Shown piece after piece: positions 45,801 through 58,729 of a stretch of DNA of 64,000 bases; positions within the stretch are counted from its first letter, which is position 1, and each line of letters opens with the position of its first letter. The position numbers were made by a program, and so were the translations under genes. Source of the stretch: Protopterus annectens (Eukaryota; Chordata; Ceratodontiformes; Protopteridae); NCBI RefSeq assembly GCF_019279795.1, contig NC_056745.1, positions 505,410,903 to 505,474,902 of the forward strand, in the 5' to 3' direction. Under the pieces are notes generated by a model, which saw nothing but the letters and a program-made list of their open reading frames with translations, did no database searches and was not told the DNA's origin.

Positions 45801-47439
45801 GAGAAGATCGATCAAAAACAGCAGCCTGACATGTTAACTGGCAATAATGCTGCTTTCATGACTTAGAACAAAAAGTATATAGAACTACACAGAAAGGATT
45901 TTACATGACATCAAGCAACTACCAGGAATATTATCGGGATATTTCAGATGCTTGAAAATACCTGAAACTGAGCTTTTTGCATAACCAATGATTCCAAGAT
46001 GTTGGTTAACTAAAAGGTGCATAAAGTAACAGATAAGGCAGTCGCAAACTGTGAGCAGTTGACATTCATTAGTTAAATGCTCACTTCTTTGGAAGACAAA
46101 GTTAGAAGAATTTGAGGCTGAGCAAAGTAACAGAAACTGAGGTTGCAGTGATCGTTTCAAAATTGTTTAAACAAAGATGACACTTTGTAATGGTTTTTCA
46201 AAGAAATCACACAGTACAGAGAAAATTTATTGCTTCATTCCCTAAAATGAGAGAAAATAAGGTAAGCAAAGGATAATACTGGTTCAGTCTGCAACATGGT
46301 ACGAAAAGGAGCAAGTTCTATGGCAATTTTGAGAACCATAAAAGTAAGGTACAGGACTTACTGATTTAAGTTGCAACAGAGACTGCAAATGACAGAGGCA
46401 AACAACTGTAGAAGATGGAAAACTGTATACTTTTTGCAGTAATGAGTTTTTATTGGCTGACAGTAATTATCGAGGGACCAATACGGCAATAAGAAAAATA
46501 AACGGATTCTAAATTGGTAGACTCCTCAAGTTCAAAATAAGTGGAGAAAAACAGATCAACTGTGACAGAAAACAGATGAGCAGATTTGCTCAGTGACTGG
46601 AATTGTATAAGATGGTCTGAAAAGACAACTAGTTTATCTCTACTATACCTACATTTACACTGAGTGACACAATGGAGCCAGTTGTATTTTTTTTTCTACC
46701 TAGAAAGGGTTATATATGCTTGTATGTGTTATTTCATCATCTTTTATGTGATTTAGAACATTGTAACTTTCTGGAGAGGGCGATCTCTAGCTGTAATATT
46801 GTCAGTTTGGTGACTTTCAATACATGTGATCTGTAGCTTCAGAAATACATTACAATAATTAATGATGTAGTTGTGTTCTTTCATAAATACATTTAGGGTG
46901 TCCGCAAGTATAAACAATATAATGGCATCAGTTTCTTGAGATCACGTAAAATCCCTTCCTATATAGTTCCATACACTTTTTGTACCAAGTCTTAAAAGTA
47001 TCATTATTGCCAGCTACAAGTCAGATCACTGCTTCTCATAAGAGTGGAATCCCACCATGCCAAACAAAGCATAAGCTGGTGACTTAATTGTGGATCTCCA
47101 TTCTAGACTTATACATGAATACTGTTGATTTCCGAATGGTGAAAATGAATACTGTAAATGTGTTTTCTTTAAGATTATTATAATTTGGATACAGATTTAA
47201 CTTAATACTCAATAATAAATAATTTAAGGAAAAGTATAAATATTAATAGGCAAGATGCTTTCATGACATATATAATGTGTATGTGTAAGTCTGTATTTCT
47301 GCAGCTTATACATACAGTCATGATGCTTGGCATGACATCTACCTACAGTTAAGGATTAATTACTTTTTCAAATAATGCTTAGTGGTGACAATTGTCAGTG
47401 TTTATACATATGTGAAAGAATGTTAAATAATAAAGTGCT
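42848..47439. other. Long unassigned stretch
   Basis: Ordinary, AT-rich non-coding sequence by appearance. A G13 run at 44731-44743, an A/T-rich pyrimidine tract near 45000-45060 and a T run near 45517 were noted. An open minus-strand frame of 76 codons at 44486-44716 has no recognisable family. No exon, promoter or RNA gene could be supported. Confidence 0.35.
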
Positions 47440-48400
47440 ACATTATCTTCATTTCCCCCAAAAATTGCTACAGTTTATCATAGTCCATACAGTCAAGGGC
47501 TTTAGCATAGTCAAATGTAATTCTTTTTCCTGGAATTCTCTTCCTTCATTAGCCAGCAAGTTTCGATCTCCAGTTCCATTGCCCTTCAAACATCTGGCAG
47601 TTCTCAATCCATTCATTGCTGGAATCTCGCTTACAGGATCTTGACAGAATTTAAACAAATTGAAATGGTTCAGTAGTTTGGACACTCTTTAGCACTGCCC
47701 TTTTTTGGGACTGGCATATAAAACAGACCTTTTCAAATCTAAAAGTCCACTATCACATTTTCCATATTTGCTGACAAATTCAATGTGGCACTGTTTCACC
47801 ATAATCTTCTAGTCTTTATGCAATTCATCAGGAATCCCATCACTTTCCACAGACATGTTTTAGCAAGGCTTTCTGACGCATTTAACTTCATTCTCCAGGA
47901 TGTCAGGCACTAGATCAGACCATACACGATTAAGTGCTTCATTAAAGTTAGCATCCTTATTTTACAGTTTGTACAGTCCTGCCATTTCTTCATATCTTCT
48001 GCTTCTCTCAGATCCCTCCCATCTTAGTATTTTACAATGTCGACTTTTACCTGAAGGTTTCCCTTAATATCACTAATCTTCTTGAACAGATCTTGCTTTC
48101 CCCATGCCAATGCATTCTTCCAAATCTCTGCACTTCTCATTTAAATATGTCTACTTATTTCTTCTTGCTATTCATTGAAATTCTGCATTCACTTTCACAT
48201 TGTTTCTATCTCCATTACCTTTTGATCTCCTCTCCAAAGCCACAAACTGTAACAAGTTCTAAAAGAAGTGCAGATACTAAGTCACCATTTTTCCTTCTGA
48301 AGAATTTGTATATACATTATACAAATTAAGAAGCAACAGACAATCAAATATGGAATAACTGATTGTTGAACGTTTGGAAATAAGAATGAGGATGCTTTAT
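47440..48400 (-). pseudogene. BovB-like RTE LINE, 5' part (inverted)
   Basis: The minus strand gives, in order, FKKISDIKGNLQVKV (48090), DGRDLREAEDMKKWQ (48020), a SDGIPDELH segment (47840), a KRSVLYASPKKG segment (47710), GLRTARCLKGNGTGDRN, and then DYAKALDCMDYDKL (motif A, 47500). All are in the order of the RTE/BovB protein, between endonuclease and RT. Many stops and frame changes show age. The segment ends within RT just after motif A, and its 5' side faces the plus-strand segment at 48455. Confidence 0.8.
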
Positions 48401-48454
48401 GTTGTCAAATAACTTTATTCAGTTTATATTCTGAATACATCACATGAAATGCTG

Positions 48455-49260
48455 GGATACAACAATCAGATGCTGGAATCAAAATTGCTGAGAAAATATT
48501 TATCTCAGATATGCAGCTCATAGTACTTTGATGGCTGAAAATGAGTCTGTTGATGATGATGAAAGCAGAAACATAACATGGATTGCTACTTAGCATAAAA
48601 AAAATAAAACAATGCTATCTAGCCCTATCACCTCTTCACAAATTGACGAGGAAGTAGTACAGGAAGTGGCAACTTTATTTGTTCAAAGATCTCTGCAGAT
48701 AGTGAATGCAGACATGAAATAAGACACTTGCATTTTGTAAGTAATGATATAGCAAATCTGAATCAAATTTTAAACCGGAAAAACATCATATTGATAACAA
48801 ATGTATGTAAACAAAGCTATGAGTTTCCCAGTAACAACATATGGTTTCTCTCTCTAAAGTTCTCCAAACATTCCGGGTTTCTATTACTGTGACAGAAATG
48901 GAACCAATTTCTCAGTAAGGGTACAACTAAAGTTCATAAAATTAATACTGCTTCAGTCTTTAAGGTTTACTAACAATGCACTTCTCAGCACCCAAAAATG
49001 ACTGTTGGACTATACGTATGGTTGTGCACCAGAAATTGATGCTTTTGCACTCCGACATTGGAGAAAACATCTGAGAATTCCTTGGACTGCAAGAACATCA
49101 GCTCAAATAATACTTAAGGAAATACATTCATAATGACTATCAAGCCTTCAGTGAGCAATGTAAAATTTGACTACCTAATACAAAGACAGGCTTCACTAGA
49201 AAAGACATTGATCATGGGAAAGATCAAAGCCTTTACTGCCACTTCTTTATTTGCCCAAGC
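48455..49260 (+). pseudogene. BovB-like RTE LINE, 3' part
   Basis: The plus strand continues the same protein family after a gap. It shows AGIKIAEKIF then a degraded YADD region (48470-48540), a SADSECRHEIRHL-like segment (48700), FPVTTYGFSL (48830), then an IDAFALRHWRKHLRIPWTARTS segment in pieces (49040-49100) and SLEKTLIMGKIK (49195-49230). The last motifs are the conserved C-terminal region of RTE/BovB RT. It is heavily mutated. Confidence 0.78.
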
Positions 49261-49809
49261 TGGAGAGACAGCATGACTAAAGTTATGAATATGAATCTGT
49301 AAGAGCATAAAGCCTCGCCAGATAGGCCTAGCATGCTTAAGTCATTCAGGTCATTATGAGTCACATTCAACCAAGTTAAACAATAAAAGTCATAGGACTA
49401 ACTTTATGTTACATAGGGCACATGTTGACATTTCTGTAGCTTACACACTTAACAGTGTCTGACATATGTACTTACATTCAAGATTTAATTATTGTTCCAA
49501 ATATACTTCCTTCATTGAACAATGAAACAAGATTGACTCTAGGAAGTGATTCAGTTACTATTAAATAAGATGAGATCAACTGCACATAACTGGCTTGATT
49601 ACCATGTTAAGAGCTAGACGCCTTTCATTAAGTGGTCTTGGGTTTAAAAAGTGACTTGGCGATTACATTTTTTTTTTGTAAGTTTTATTATTATTTTTAA
49701 CATGTTTCATAATATTTTGGTTATAAAAGTATATTATTTCTTTATAAAATTAGATTTGTGTTAAGCTGGAATGGACTGAATGTACTTGATCAAGTAACAA
49801 GAAAGTGAT
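49261..49809. other. Unassigned sequence
   Basis: Possibly the decayed 3' end of the RTE. No tail or target duplication could be fixed. Confidence 0.3.
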
Positions 49810-51335
49810 GGTTTTCAAAACTTGTTTTTTGAAAGAAGGTGTAGTCTGATGAAGTCTCCAACAGTAAATGAGATACATGTGCTGCACTGCCACCAGTAAC
49901 AGCCTGTGTACCCATTTTGAAGAAGTCCATCATATTGAATAGAGAGGACTTCACTAAACCAAACAGTTGAGATCAGATCTAACAAGATTCTTGATATCAC
50001 ATTGATGAGGTCAGTTGCATTTATAAAGCTAGGTGTGTAATTATCAGAGCTGCTTGTAAGGTCATGATAGTGCAGTGTGCCACTCATCAGGTATGAAATT
50101 AGCAGTTAAACAGTTTGAGGAGTATGTATGCAAGGGCATGTTTATCACCATTAATTAAGCAGCCAAGTATACTGTCAGGTCTCATGGAGAAAGTAGTTTT
50201 GGTTTTGTTAGAGCTATCAGCAAACAGTCTTTAGAAGACATTCACATATCATGAGGCTTTGAATAGAAGTTTCAGGGGTGAAGATGGCACTTGGGTATTT
50301 ACAAATAAATTATGAGCAATGTTGTATACAAAATTTCTAGTTTTCTAACATGGCTAAGAAGAATTTACAACCATCTTTAGCTTCAGAAGCCAGCCTAAGT
50401 TCATGGGCCCCTTTAGTAGACCTGACAGTGTTCTGCCCTTTTTTTTTTTTTTTTTTTTGGTAATGCTTTTGATATTATCCTCAAGAAGAGGGGTTCAATT
50501 ATTTAAGGAGTTTCTTTTGTCGTACTGTTTGTTTATTTATGACAGTGGATCACAGGGTGGTTCATTTTTGAATTTCCCAAAATACTTTTTTCTAGTAGTG
50601 ACTACTAGCTAGCTCTATGAATTTTTCTAAATAAGCGAATAATTCCTCAGTGAAGCTTGCTGTTATATTAAAATCAAGAAAGGGCCAGTTATAAGTACAT
50701 TTTGATATCTTGTCACAAAGTAGGTTGAAACTTGCATGTTTGTAGTCCGTACATTCAGTAAAGTTTGCTAAAGGAGCTTTTGGGAGATTAATGAAGAAAG
50801 CTGCAAGTTTATAGTCAGACTTAACTGGTGAAGGAGTTACCAGAGGAGTAGTGCAAGCGATTGGTGTACTTGTTAAGAATCAGGTCAAGAATGCTGTGTC
50901 CTCTAGCAGATCTACCAACTGTTCAAGGGAATGTTTTCCTATTAAGTCTAGGAATCTTGGGCATATCCTACACTGGAAGAATGTGTCCTAGTTTACTAAA
51001 GGATAGTTAAATCCACCAAAAAAAGGAGTTTTTGCTAACGGAAATTTGGAACAGTGAGGAATCCTACACAGTCACCAGGAAACATAGGTGTTCTGTAACA
51101 AGCCATTAACTTAAAATTAACCCCATCCAGATGGGGATCTGCAATTCACTGAGTTCAATTTGCAAGTCCCTAGGGATCTGCCTGAAGGTAATATGTTCCT
51201 TGACAAATATGGAGACACCACTAAAGTTGCCAATGATCTGAAGGTATGACAAGTTCAAAACCCTGTTAGAGTGGATCTTCTTCTTTACATTTAAATAAGG
51301 TTTCAGCAACTACACTGACACTGATGTTTTCCAAA
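49810..51335 (-). pseudogene. Old CR1/L2-clade LINE: endonuclease and RT remnant
   Basis: From the right on the minus strand: GVSIFVKEHITFRQIP (51180-51230), ACYRTPMFPGDCVGFL (51060-51100), FNYP-like and FLDLIGKHSLEQLVD (50920-50960), then RGHSILDLIL (50890), which are CR1/L2 endonuclease boxes. Further left, a MRPDSILGCLINGDKHALAY segment (50150-50190) matches the GPD--I--R-L region of the RT, followed by FNATD-like and VISRILLDLI segments to 49950. The frame is broken throughout. It is clearly older than the LINE at 9523-14826 and belongs to a different family within the clade. Confidence 0.75.
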
Positions 51336-52434
51336 TGCAGGAGTGCCTCAAGATCGGGCAATTTATTGTTTAAAACTTCTGGCATTGAATAGAGCCACCA
51401 GGAAAATCACAAATGCACAAAATGCACTGAAGCTGGAAACAGTTCTGACGAAAGTGCTAAACTTTTATTAAAAGTGGAGTTCTGCAGTTTGTGGTCCGCT
51501 TTGTTTTATTGTTTTATTTTTTAAATTGAATAGAGCCACCTTAAGGTGATCCAGTTTACAGACTGAAATATTTAGTTGCATGGAATGTCCATCAACTTGA
51601 CTCTGCTAAAAAGGCATGAAAGACAGCAAATAAACAGAATGAATGCAGATAAATATTTATGACGGCATCACACCTCTCAAAGAAATGACACTTCCTGTAA
51701 TACTTACTGAAGACAGCCTACAATATCATGTGAAAATATTTTATCCAATTACCACACTGCTGCTTAAGCCTCCCTGCATTCAGAAGGTCATGTCGTCAAC
51801 TACACTGTATAAGTAACTGGTCTGTCTTTTTTTTTTTTAAATCAAACCACCCTCTAAGACTAAACTGCAAGAGGAGCATAACTGCTAGGCAGTTGTATAA
51901 CAAAAAGTGAACGAGGCAATAAGGATAGGGTTTTCAGCATTCATCTGTCTAAAGGGCAACAGACCTAGCATCAGATTTTCTGTTCACTGATGGAAGAAAT
52001 ACTAATATCAATGCAAGAGGCATCTAGTTATACAAAATTAAGTGATGTGATGGAATTTTAAGATTAATTAATCTAGCTGCATTTATTTTTTTCTAAAAAA
52101 GAAGCAAATCTGATAGGATTTATATACAACAGAACAGATTAAAGGCTAGAAGGTATTAGCACTGACATACCGATAGGTACTACTACATGTTAGAATAGTA
52201 AAAAAATGTGAAAGAGTAAAATATCTGAATGTGTTAATTATTCTCAAGAATCCACCCGTCGCAATTAAATTGGTGGGACTATTTTTTGGTTTAAATTTAA
52301 TATAAAGGTGAATTCCTTAATGAGTGTTTTGCTGAGTGACCTGGATTACAGGGTGAAATTAGAATAAAGCCTGGCACTGTTATAAAGAGGTTACCCAGTT
52401 ACAATATCACTGCCTAAATTTAATTATACAAAGA
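51336..52434. other. Unassigned sequence
   Basis: Contains a T run near 51829. No genes or element ends recognised. Confidence 0.3.
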
Positions 52435-54753
52435 TTAAAGGAGAGCTGCACATTTTAACACCACCCTGGGACTATTTACAGGTTTCTAAATATTTTTATA
52501 TGTAAATTCTGAGTCTGACCACATGGGGTCTGGCATCTTGAAGTAATTTGGATGTTCACTCTGCCTTTAGGTATCCCACAATGCAGTGCTTGTCTGTAAA
52601 AAAAATACATCCCACAGGCTTCTTTCTTCCTAAAGCTCCTGTCACTGCATTGATTTTACATGCATTGATGCTGCAGTGGTATGGCGGTAGCGGTGTTACC
52701 TCACAGCAAGAGGTTCTCCTGTTAGATTCTCGGCTGGGCTTGGAAGTGCCTTCTGTGTGGAGTCTGCATGTCCTCCCCATGGTTGGGTAGCGTTCGAAAG
52801 ACATGCGTGCGTAAATGGGCGTGCCTTCGTTGAAGGTTGGGCATAGAGCTGGCACCTCAGCGTTTTGTAAAAATCTACTGCCAATCATTAGCAGACCGGA
52901 GTTCCGCTGTGGCGACCCCTTACCAGGAAAAGCCAAAAGGCAAACAACATTGCTGTCTTTCAGTCAGTTTTAAGTAACATTTCATTCCGTTCAATGACTA
53001 CTTAAAGCACAAACGGTGCAAATGCCACAGAACAGACTTTAGAAGTGCTTTTAACTGCTACTTCTTAGAATGGCTAAATTGCAGTCTTTTGTGAAGCCTG
53101 AACTGTACTAGTTTTGACTCATCTCCCTTCACACCAAACTTCCCTTGCTGTCAACGTGCTAAGGGTAATTTGAGCAGTTACCTACTGTGACTGACGGCTC
53201 ACAACAGGAGACTTGACATATGTACTGTTAACTTGTTCTAGCCTTTACTTTCTTTATGGATAGGAAAATGACCAGGGGAGCTGTGACATCACAGCATGGG
53301 TGAGTTTTTAGGACTGTCGTGGTGATGTCAGCTTGTGAAAGGAATTGACCAGAAAACTACCTGCACTCGTTGGCCTTGATGACATCAATGAACTGGAGAC
53401 TGCAGCAAGCTTTTCCAGGGCAGGATAAAAGTTTTTTGAAAGTGAAACTGCTACAGTACAGTAAGGTACTGTTCTATTAGAGAGAAACAGTCAATTTAAA
53501 ATAATTTAAATGCTGTAGTGTTGTTTATTCATAGCAGGGACAGTAAAATAAGGAGTGAAAGGAAAGAGAAGTTGAACATTTAATAACAGAATCTCATTGT
53601 TGTCATTTAAACTGCATTTAGCCATGGGGACACACCTCTCAACTGTTCAGATTTTTGCTTGATATTTTAGCTCTGTTCCTCAAAATGTTGTGGTTTTCTG
53701 GCAAATCATTGCGCATAGAAGTCACTAATAACAGCAATTTGAGTTTCTGAGTACATATCTTCACACAACGTATGCAAACACAAAATGTTATACCAACTTT
53801 AAGTTTTACTTAAAGAACAACAATGTGATTCTGTTATTAAACGCTCAACTTCTCTCTCCTTTTTCTCCTTATTTACTATCCCTGCTATGAACAAACAATA
53901 CAGCATTTAAAATATTTTAAATTGACTGTTTCTGTCTACTAGAACAGTACCTTACTGTACTGTGGTAGTTTCATTTTCAAAAAACTTTTATCCCTCCCTG
54001 GAAAAGCTTGCTGCAGTCTCCAGTTCATTGATGTCGTCAAGGCCAATGAATGCAGGTAGTTTTCTGGCCAATTCCCTCCCCAAACTGGCATCACCACGAC
54101 CGTCCTAAAAACCCACCCATGCTGTGATGTCACAGCTCCCTGGTCCTTCTCCTACCCATAAAGAAGGGAAAGGCTAGACCAAGTTAACAGTACACAAGTC
54201 AAGCCTCCTGCTGTGAGCGGTTAGTCACAGTAGGTAGCTCAAATTACCCTTGGCATATTGACAGCTAGGGAAGTTAGGTGTGAAGGAGGATGGGAAATGA
54301 CTCAAACTAGTACAGTGCAGGCTTCACAAAAGACTGCAATTTAGCCATTATAAAAAGTAGCAGTAAAAAGTACTTTGAAAGTCTGTTCTGTGGCATTTGC
54401 ACTGTTTATGCTTTAAGTAGTCATTGAACGGCATGAAATGTTACTTAAAACTAACTGACTGAAAGACAACAGTGTATGCAAGTAAAATCAATGCAGTGAC
54501 AGAAGCTTTAGGAAGAAAGAGGCCTGCGTGATGTAATTTATTTTACAAACACTGCATTGTGGGATACCTAGAGGCAGAGTGAACAATCAGAATTACTTCA
54601 AGATGCCAGACCCAATGTGGTCAGACTCAGAAATTATGTAAAAAATACACAGAAACCTGCAAATTGTCCCAGAGTGGTGTTAAAATGTAGGAAACACCAA
54701 ACCATGATGAACTAAACATGTGTTCTGAGTCTTTGGGTGCAGTTCTCCTTTAA
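52435..54753. mobile_element. TTAA-type (T2/Kolobok-like) foldback transposon
   Basis: The two arms (52435-53604 and 53819-54753) are inverted copies of about 900 bp around a 214-bp spacer. The termini are TTAAAGGAGAGCTGCAC and, on the other strand, TTAAAGGAGAACTGCAC. TTAA target duplications with AAGG-starting ends are the hallmark of T2-MITE/Kolobok transposons, known from frogs and fishes. No transposase frame is visible, so it would be non-autonomous. The right arm has about 60 bp near its end that the left arm lacks. The left arm has a V-SINE that the right arm lacks. Confidence 0.8.
52673..52947 (+). mobile_element. V-SINE, tail family 1, inside the foldback element
   Basis: The head has GGCGGTAGC and CCTCACAGCAAGAGGTT, the core CTTCTGTGTGGAGTCTGCAT, and the tail GAGTTCCGCTGTGGCGACCC then GGAAAAGCCAAAAGG. 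The opposite arm of the foldback (about 54460-54500) serves as the empty site. Confidence 0.9.
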
Positions 54754-55640
54754 AATCTAGCCCTATTTTTGGGCCTTTGTCCCACCATTACTTTTTGGCT
54801 CATCCAGATCTCTTGGGCTAAGAGGTTGAGAGGTATGAATGGGGATGTTTTTAGCTTGTAGCGTATGAAAAATATATATATTTTTTCAAAGACAAAGGGT
54901 AACTGTAGAAAATTTTCCAACAAGAGACCTACATGATTCAGAAATATAAGATATCTACAGACCACATAGACCAGTGCAGCTGTGTACCGCTACATGAAAA
55001 GTAGAATTAGCTACAGAAATTAAAACACCCAAAAGAACAACATTTGTATGTTTCATAATGATAATAACTAAACACCAAAGTAATAGCAAGAAGTTGAAAT
55101 GATAGGGTACACTTCAGGAATGAAGTGCAACATGTTAAACATAAAAATGTCCCTGTAGTACTAAGTGCTGTAAAGTACAGCAAAATGTACCATTCTAACA
55201 CACCTGCTTTTCCAAAGAAATGTCACAACCACTTTAGCTATCCAACAGTGCACCTGCATGGATACTGACAGGATGTTCACAGTCAACTTCAAAAATAAGA
55301 AGCAAATATATTCTGGTATACATACATATATACACAGTACTAATTTGCCAAAACTTGCTCGCCAAATTAAGTTTTCTAAAACTCACTACCATTTTGGAAA
55401 AAGTGTGAACTACTCCTTAAGCATACATGTCCAACCCAATGGTGCTGTGACCTCAGAGCTGTGTGTGTTGTGTTGAGGAACTAAAGGATGGATCAAGGGC
55501 AGTCCCTGTCACCAGTCAGAATCACATGCGTATGTGTGGAATATGTAGGTTTGGCATTTTAGATGCTGTCCCTCTTTTTGATTTAAATTGCAGTGGATTC
55601 AGACCAAAGACCGCATCTTCACTTCCCAGTCCCCTTAAAG
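54754..55640. other. Unassigned sequence
   Basis: No gene or element recognised up to the target-site duplication of the PLE pair. Confidence 0.3.
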
Positions 55641-55655
55641 TACATTCTGGATTCA
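55641..55655. repeat. Left target-site duplication of the 55.7-58.9 kb PLE pair
   Basis: TACATTCTGGATTCA, identical to 58882-58896. Confidence 0.92.
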
Positions 55656-55768
55656 CTAAACGAAAACCGGCACAACAAACCAACTGAAACGAAAACCGGA
55701 AGGTTAGCAGTCAATGCGAACACCACTTAGATAGTCCAACCCAGTAACGGACGCTTCCACCAAAAGTA

Positions 55769-55845
55769 TTTCTTGAACGCAACTTTATTATTAAAAATAA
55801 AAGCGTTTTCGCTGCTCCTATAGAAAGCAGCTTCTTCAGAAAAGA
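55769..55845 (-). ncRNA. Hammerhead-like ribozyme motif, left PLE copy
   Basis: Mirror copy of 58730-58806 on the minus strand, with the same core, stems II and III and predicted cleavage base. Confidence 0.6.
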
Positions 55846-56300
55846 TTGTTGAAAATAGCATTTTGGCGCCATATCATGCTTTTATATCAAAAAAGGTGTA
55901 TAAAAATGACATCACTTCCTTAAAGGCGCTTCTCAACAATAAACACTTTTAAACAATAAACAATATTATACAAAATATACATATAAGTTATATAAAATAT
56001 ATACATTATCTAAAATATTATATTTAAAAATATATAATAAACCTATCCAACAGTAAAAAGTATTAACTACATACATTATTATTATTGTTAAGTTCACGGA
56101 ATAATGATGTGCAAGGGACTCTACAAACTGCTTAAAGGACTTCTTAAATTCTATTTTAGAACCAGAAAAATATTTTTGTTGGCTTATCAGATAAACCCAT
56201 TTATTTAATGTAGCTTCTCATTTTTAGTACTACAGAGATGTTACAGTTGTCATTAAGGCCAGGACTGTTAAATGCATTTAATCTGATTTGCCATTCTAGT

Positions 56301-57350
56301 TCACGTAGTTCTAACAATAAAGACAGGGGACCCCCCTCTAATACTCATTAGTATAGGATCAATACCCATAAAAAAGAACTTATGCTCAGGAAAACATGCT
56401 ATATGCCTGGCCAAAGCATTTTCTTGTTTATTGGTCCTTATGGCATAGACATGCTCGTAAATACGTTGTCGAAGTTTACGGTCTGTCTTGCCGATGTAGA
56501 AAGCAGGACAGGAATTACAAAATGCTCCGTAAATTACTGATTTTGAATTACAGTTGATGGTATGTTGAATGTTATATTTGATGTCATTAACGAAGAAAGA
56601 TAGTCCTACTTTAACCGATTGGCACCAGTTACAGGAGCCACATGTCACTGAGCCTTTACATTTACTGAACTTTGGCTCATGTCTTGATTGTAAAAGTTCT
56701 TTTAAATTTTTACCTTTCCTAAATATTATTCTAGGAAACGGTCCTAACCTTTCAAAAAGAAATAAATCATTCCTAATAAATTGCCAATTTTTAATCAAAA
56801 TGCTGCAGATTTTTCCAGCATCATTACTAAATGTTGTAATAAAACTAGTAGGGTGGCTGATCTTAACTGGATTAATAGTAACAACATTTCCTTCAATTTG
56901 AGAACTATCTTCTACCAATTCGTTCAGTTCTAATACGGTAGTGTCAGATTCATATTCCTCTCTTTGTTTAAGAAGTGGTTCATAGAAACCCTCAGATCTC
57001 TTAACCTCAATTTCAGTAATAATTTCATCAATCAGTGAGATTGGATAACCTCTATTGACAAATTGTTTTTTAAGGAATAGACATTCTTCCCTAAAAGCTG
57101 ACAATGAATTACACATACGTACGGCTCTAACCAGTTGACCCTTTATGATGGCTCTCTTTTGTCTAAAGGGATGCTGACTGGTAAAATGTAAGATGGAATT
57201 ACAGTATGTGCTTTTCCTAAACACTTGAGACATGTATGACCTCCTAGAGTCATCCTTACGCAATTTTACATCTAAATAGTCAATCTCTCTAGTAGAAAAA
57301 GAAGATGTAAATCTTAAAAAGGAGGTCGTACAGTTCATATATTCGACCAA
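56301..57350 (-). pseudogene. PLE left copy: RT C-terminal part and GIY-YIG endonuclease
   Basis: This open frame of about 349 codons lacks the N-terminal half of the RT. Near the start, REIDYLDVKLRKD corresponds to the late RT 'DYLDV' segment. Residues 90-190 are the linker, with an RGYP-L-DEIITEIE block. The Cys-rich segment SCNWCQSV precedes the GIY-YIG domain at about residues 255-320, with VIYGAFCNSCPAFYIGKTDR, KLRQRIYEHV and ALARHIACF, including the Y-IG-T and R-R-EH positions expected of the fold. Being open over its length, it is the youngest PLE copy here, but the missing catalytic RT core means it cannot act alone. Confidence 0.88.
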
Positions 57351-57366
57351 TGTATCCGCCTCCGTT

Positions 57367-58380
57367 TCAAGTGTTTAGGAAAAGCACATACTGTAATTCC
57401 ATCTTACATTTTACCAGTCAGCATCCCTTTAGACAAAAGAGAGCCATCATAAAGGGTCAACTGGTTAGAGCCGTACGTATGTGTAATTCATTGTCAGCTT
57501 TTAGGGAAGAATGTCTATTCCTTAAAAACCAATTTGTCAATAGAGGTTATCCAATCTCACTGATTGATGAAATTATTACTGAAATTGAGGTTAAGAGATC
57601 TGAGGGTTTCTATGAACCACTTCTTAAACAAAGAGAGGAATATGAATCTGACACTACCATATTAGAACTGAACGAATTGGTAGAAGATAGTTCTCAAATT
57701 GAAGGAAATGTTGTTACTATTAATCCAGTTAAGATCAGCCACCCTACTAGTTTTATTACAACATTTAGTAATGATGCTGGAAAAATCTGCAGCATTTTGA
57801 TTAAAAATTGGCAATTTATTAGAATGATTTATTTCTTTGAAAGGTTAGGACCGCTTCCTAGAATAATATTTAGGAAAGGTAAAATTTAAAAGAACTTTAC
57901 AATCAAGACATGAGCCAAAGTTCAGTAAATGTAAAGGCTCAGTGACATGTGGCTCCTGTAACTGGTGCCAATCGGTTAAAGTAGGACTATCTTTCTTCGT
58001 TAATGACATCAAATATAACATTCAACATACCATCAACTGTAATTCAAAATCAGTAATTTACGGAGCATTTTGTAATTCCTGTCCTGTTACATCGGCAAGA
58101 CAGACCGTAAACTGACAACGTATTTACGAGCATGTCTATGCCATAAGGACCAATAAACAAGAAAACGCTTTGGCCAGGCATATAGCATGTTTTCCTGAGC
58201 ATAAGTTCTTTTTTATGGGTATTGATCATATACCAATGAGTACTAGAGGGGGTCCCCTGTCTTTATTGTTAGAACTACGTGAACTAGAATGGCAAATCAG
58301 ATTAAATGCATTTAACAGTCCTGGCCTTAATGACAACTGTAACATCTCTGTAGTACTAAAAATGAGAAGCTACATTAAAT
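57367..58380 (+). pseudogene. PLE right copy: 5'-truncated, frameshifted
   Basis: It begins at VFRKSTYCNSILHF and is almost the same as the left copy to about 57880, where an indel before KGKI breaks the frame. Near 58086-58105 bases are missing in the GIY-YIG motif (the AFYIG box has lost residues), and the next segment is out of frame until ARHIACFPEH at about 58175. The left copy is intact at these sites, so the right copy is the more damaged of the pair. Confidence 0.85.
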
Positions 58381-58729
58381 AAATGGGTTTATCTGATAAG
58401 CCAACAAAAATATTTTTCTGGTTCTAAAATAGAATTTAAGAAGTCCTTTAAGCAGTTTGTAGAGTCCCTTGCACATCATAATTTCGTGAACTTAATAATA
58501 ATAATGTATGTAGTTAATACTTTTTACTGTTGGATAGGTTTATTATATATATTTTTAAATATAATATTTTAGATAATGTATATATTTTATATAACTTATA
58601 TGTATATTTTGTATAATATTGTTTAAAAGTGTTTATTGTTGAGAAGCGCCTTTAAGGAAGTGATGTCATTTTTATACACCTTTTTTGATATAAAAGCATG
58701 ATATGGCGCCAAAATGCTATTTTCAACAA

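Noticed and set aside
53000..54500. Host inverted duplication
   Set aside because: The matching TTAAAGG termini on both outer ends make a transposon the simpler explanation.
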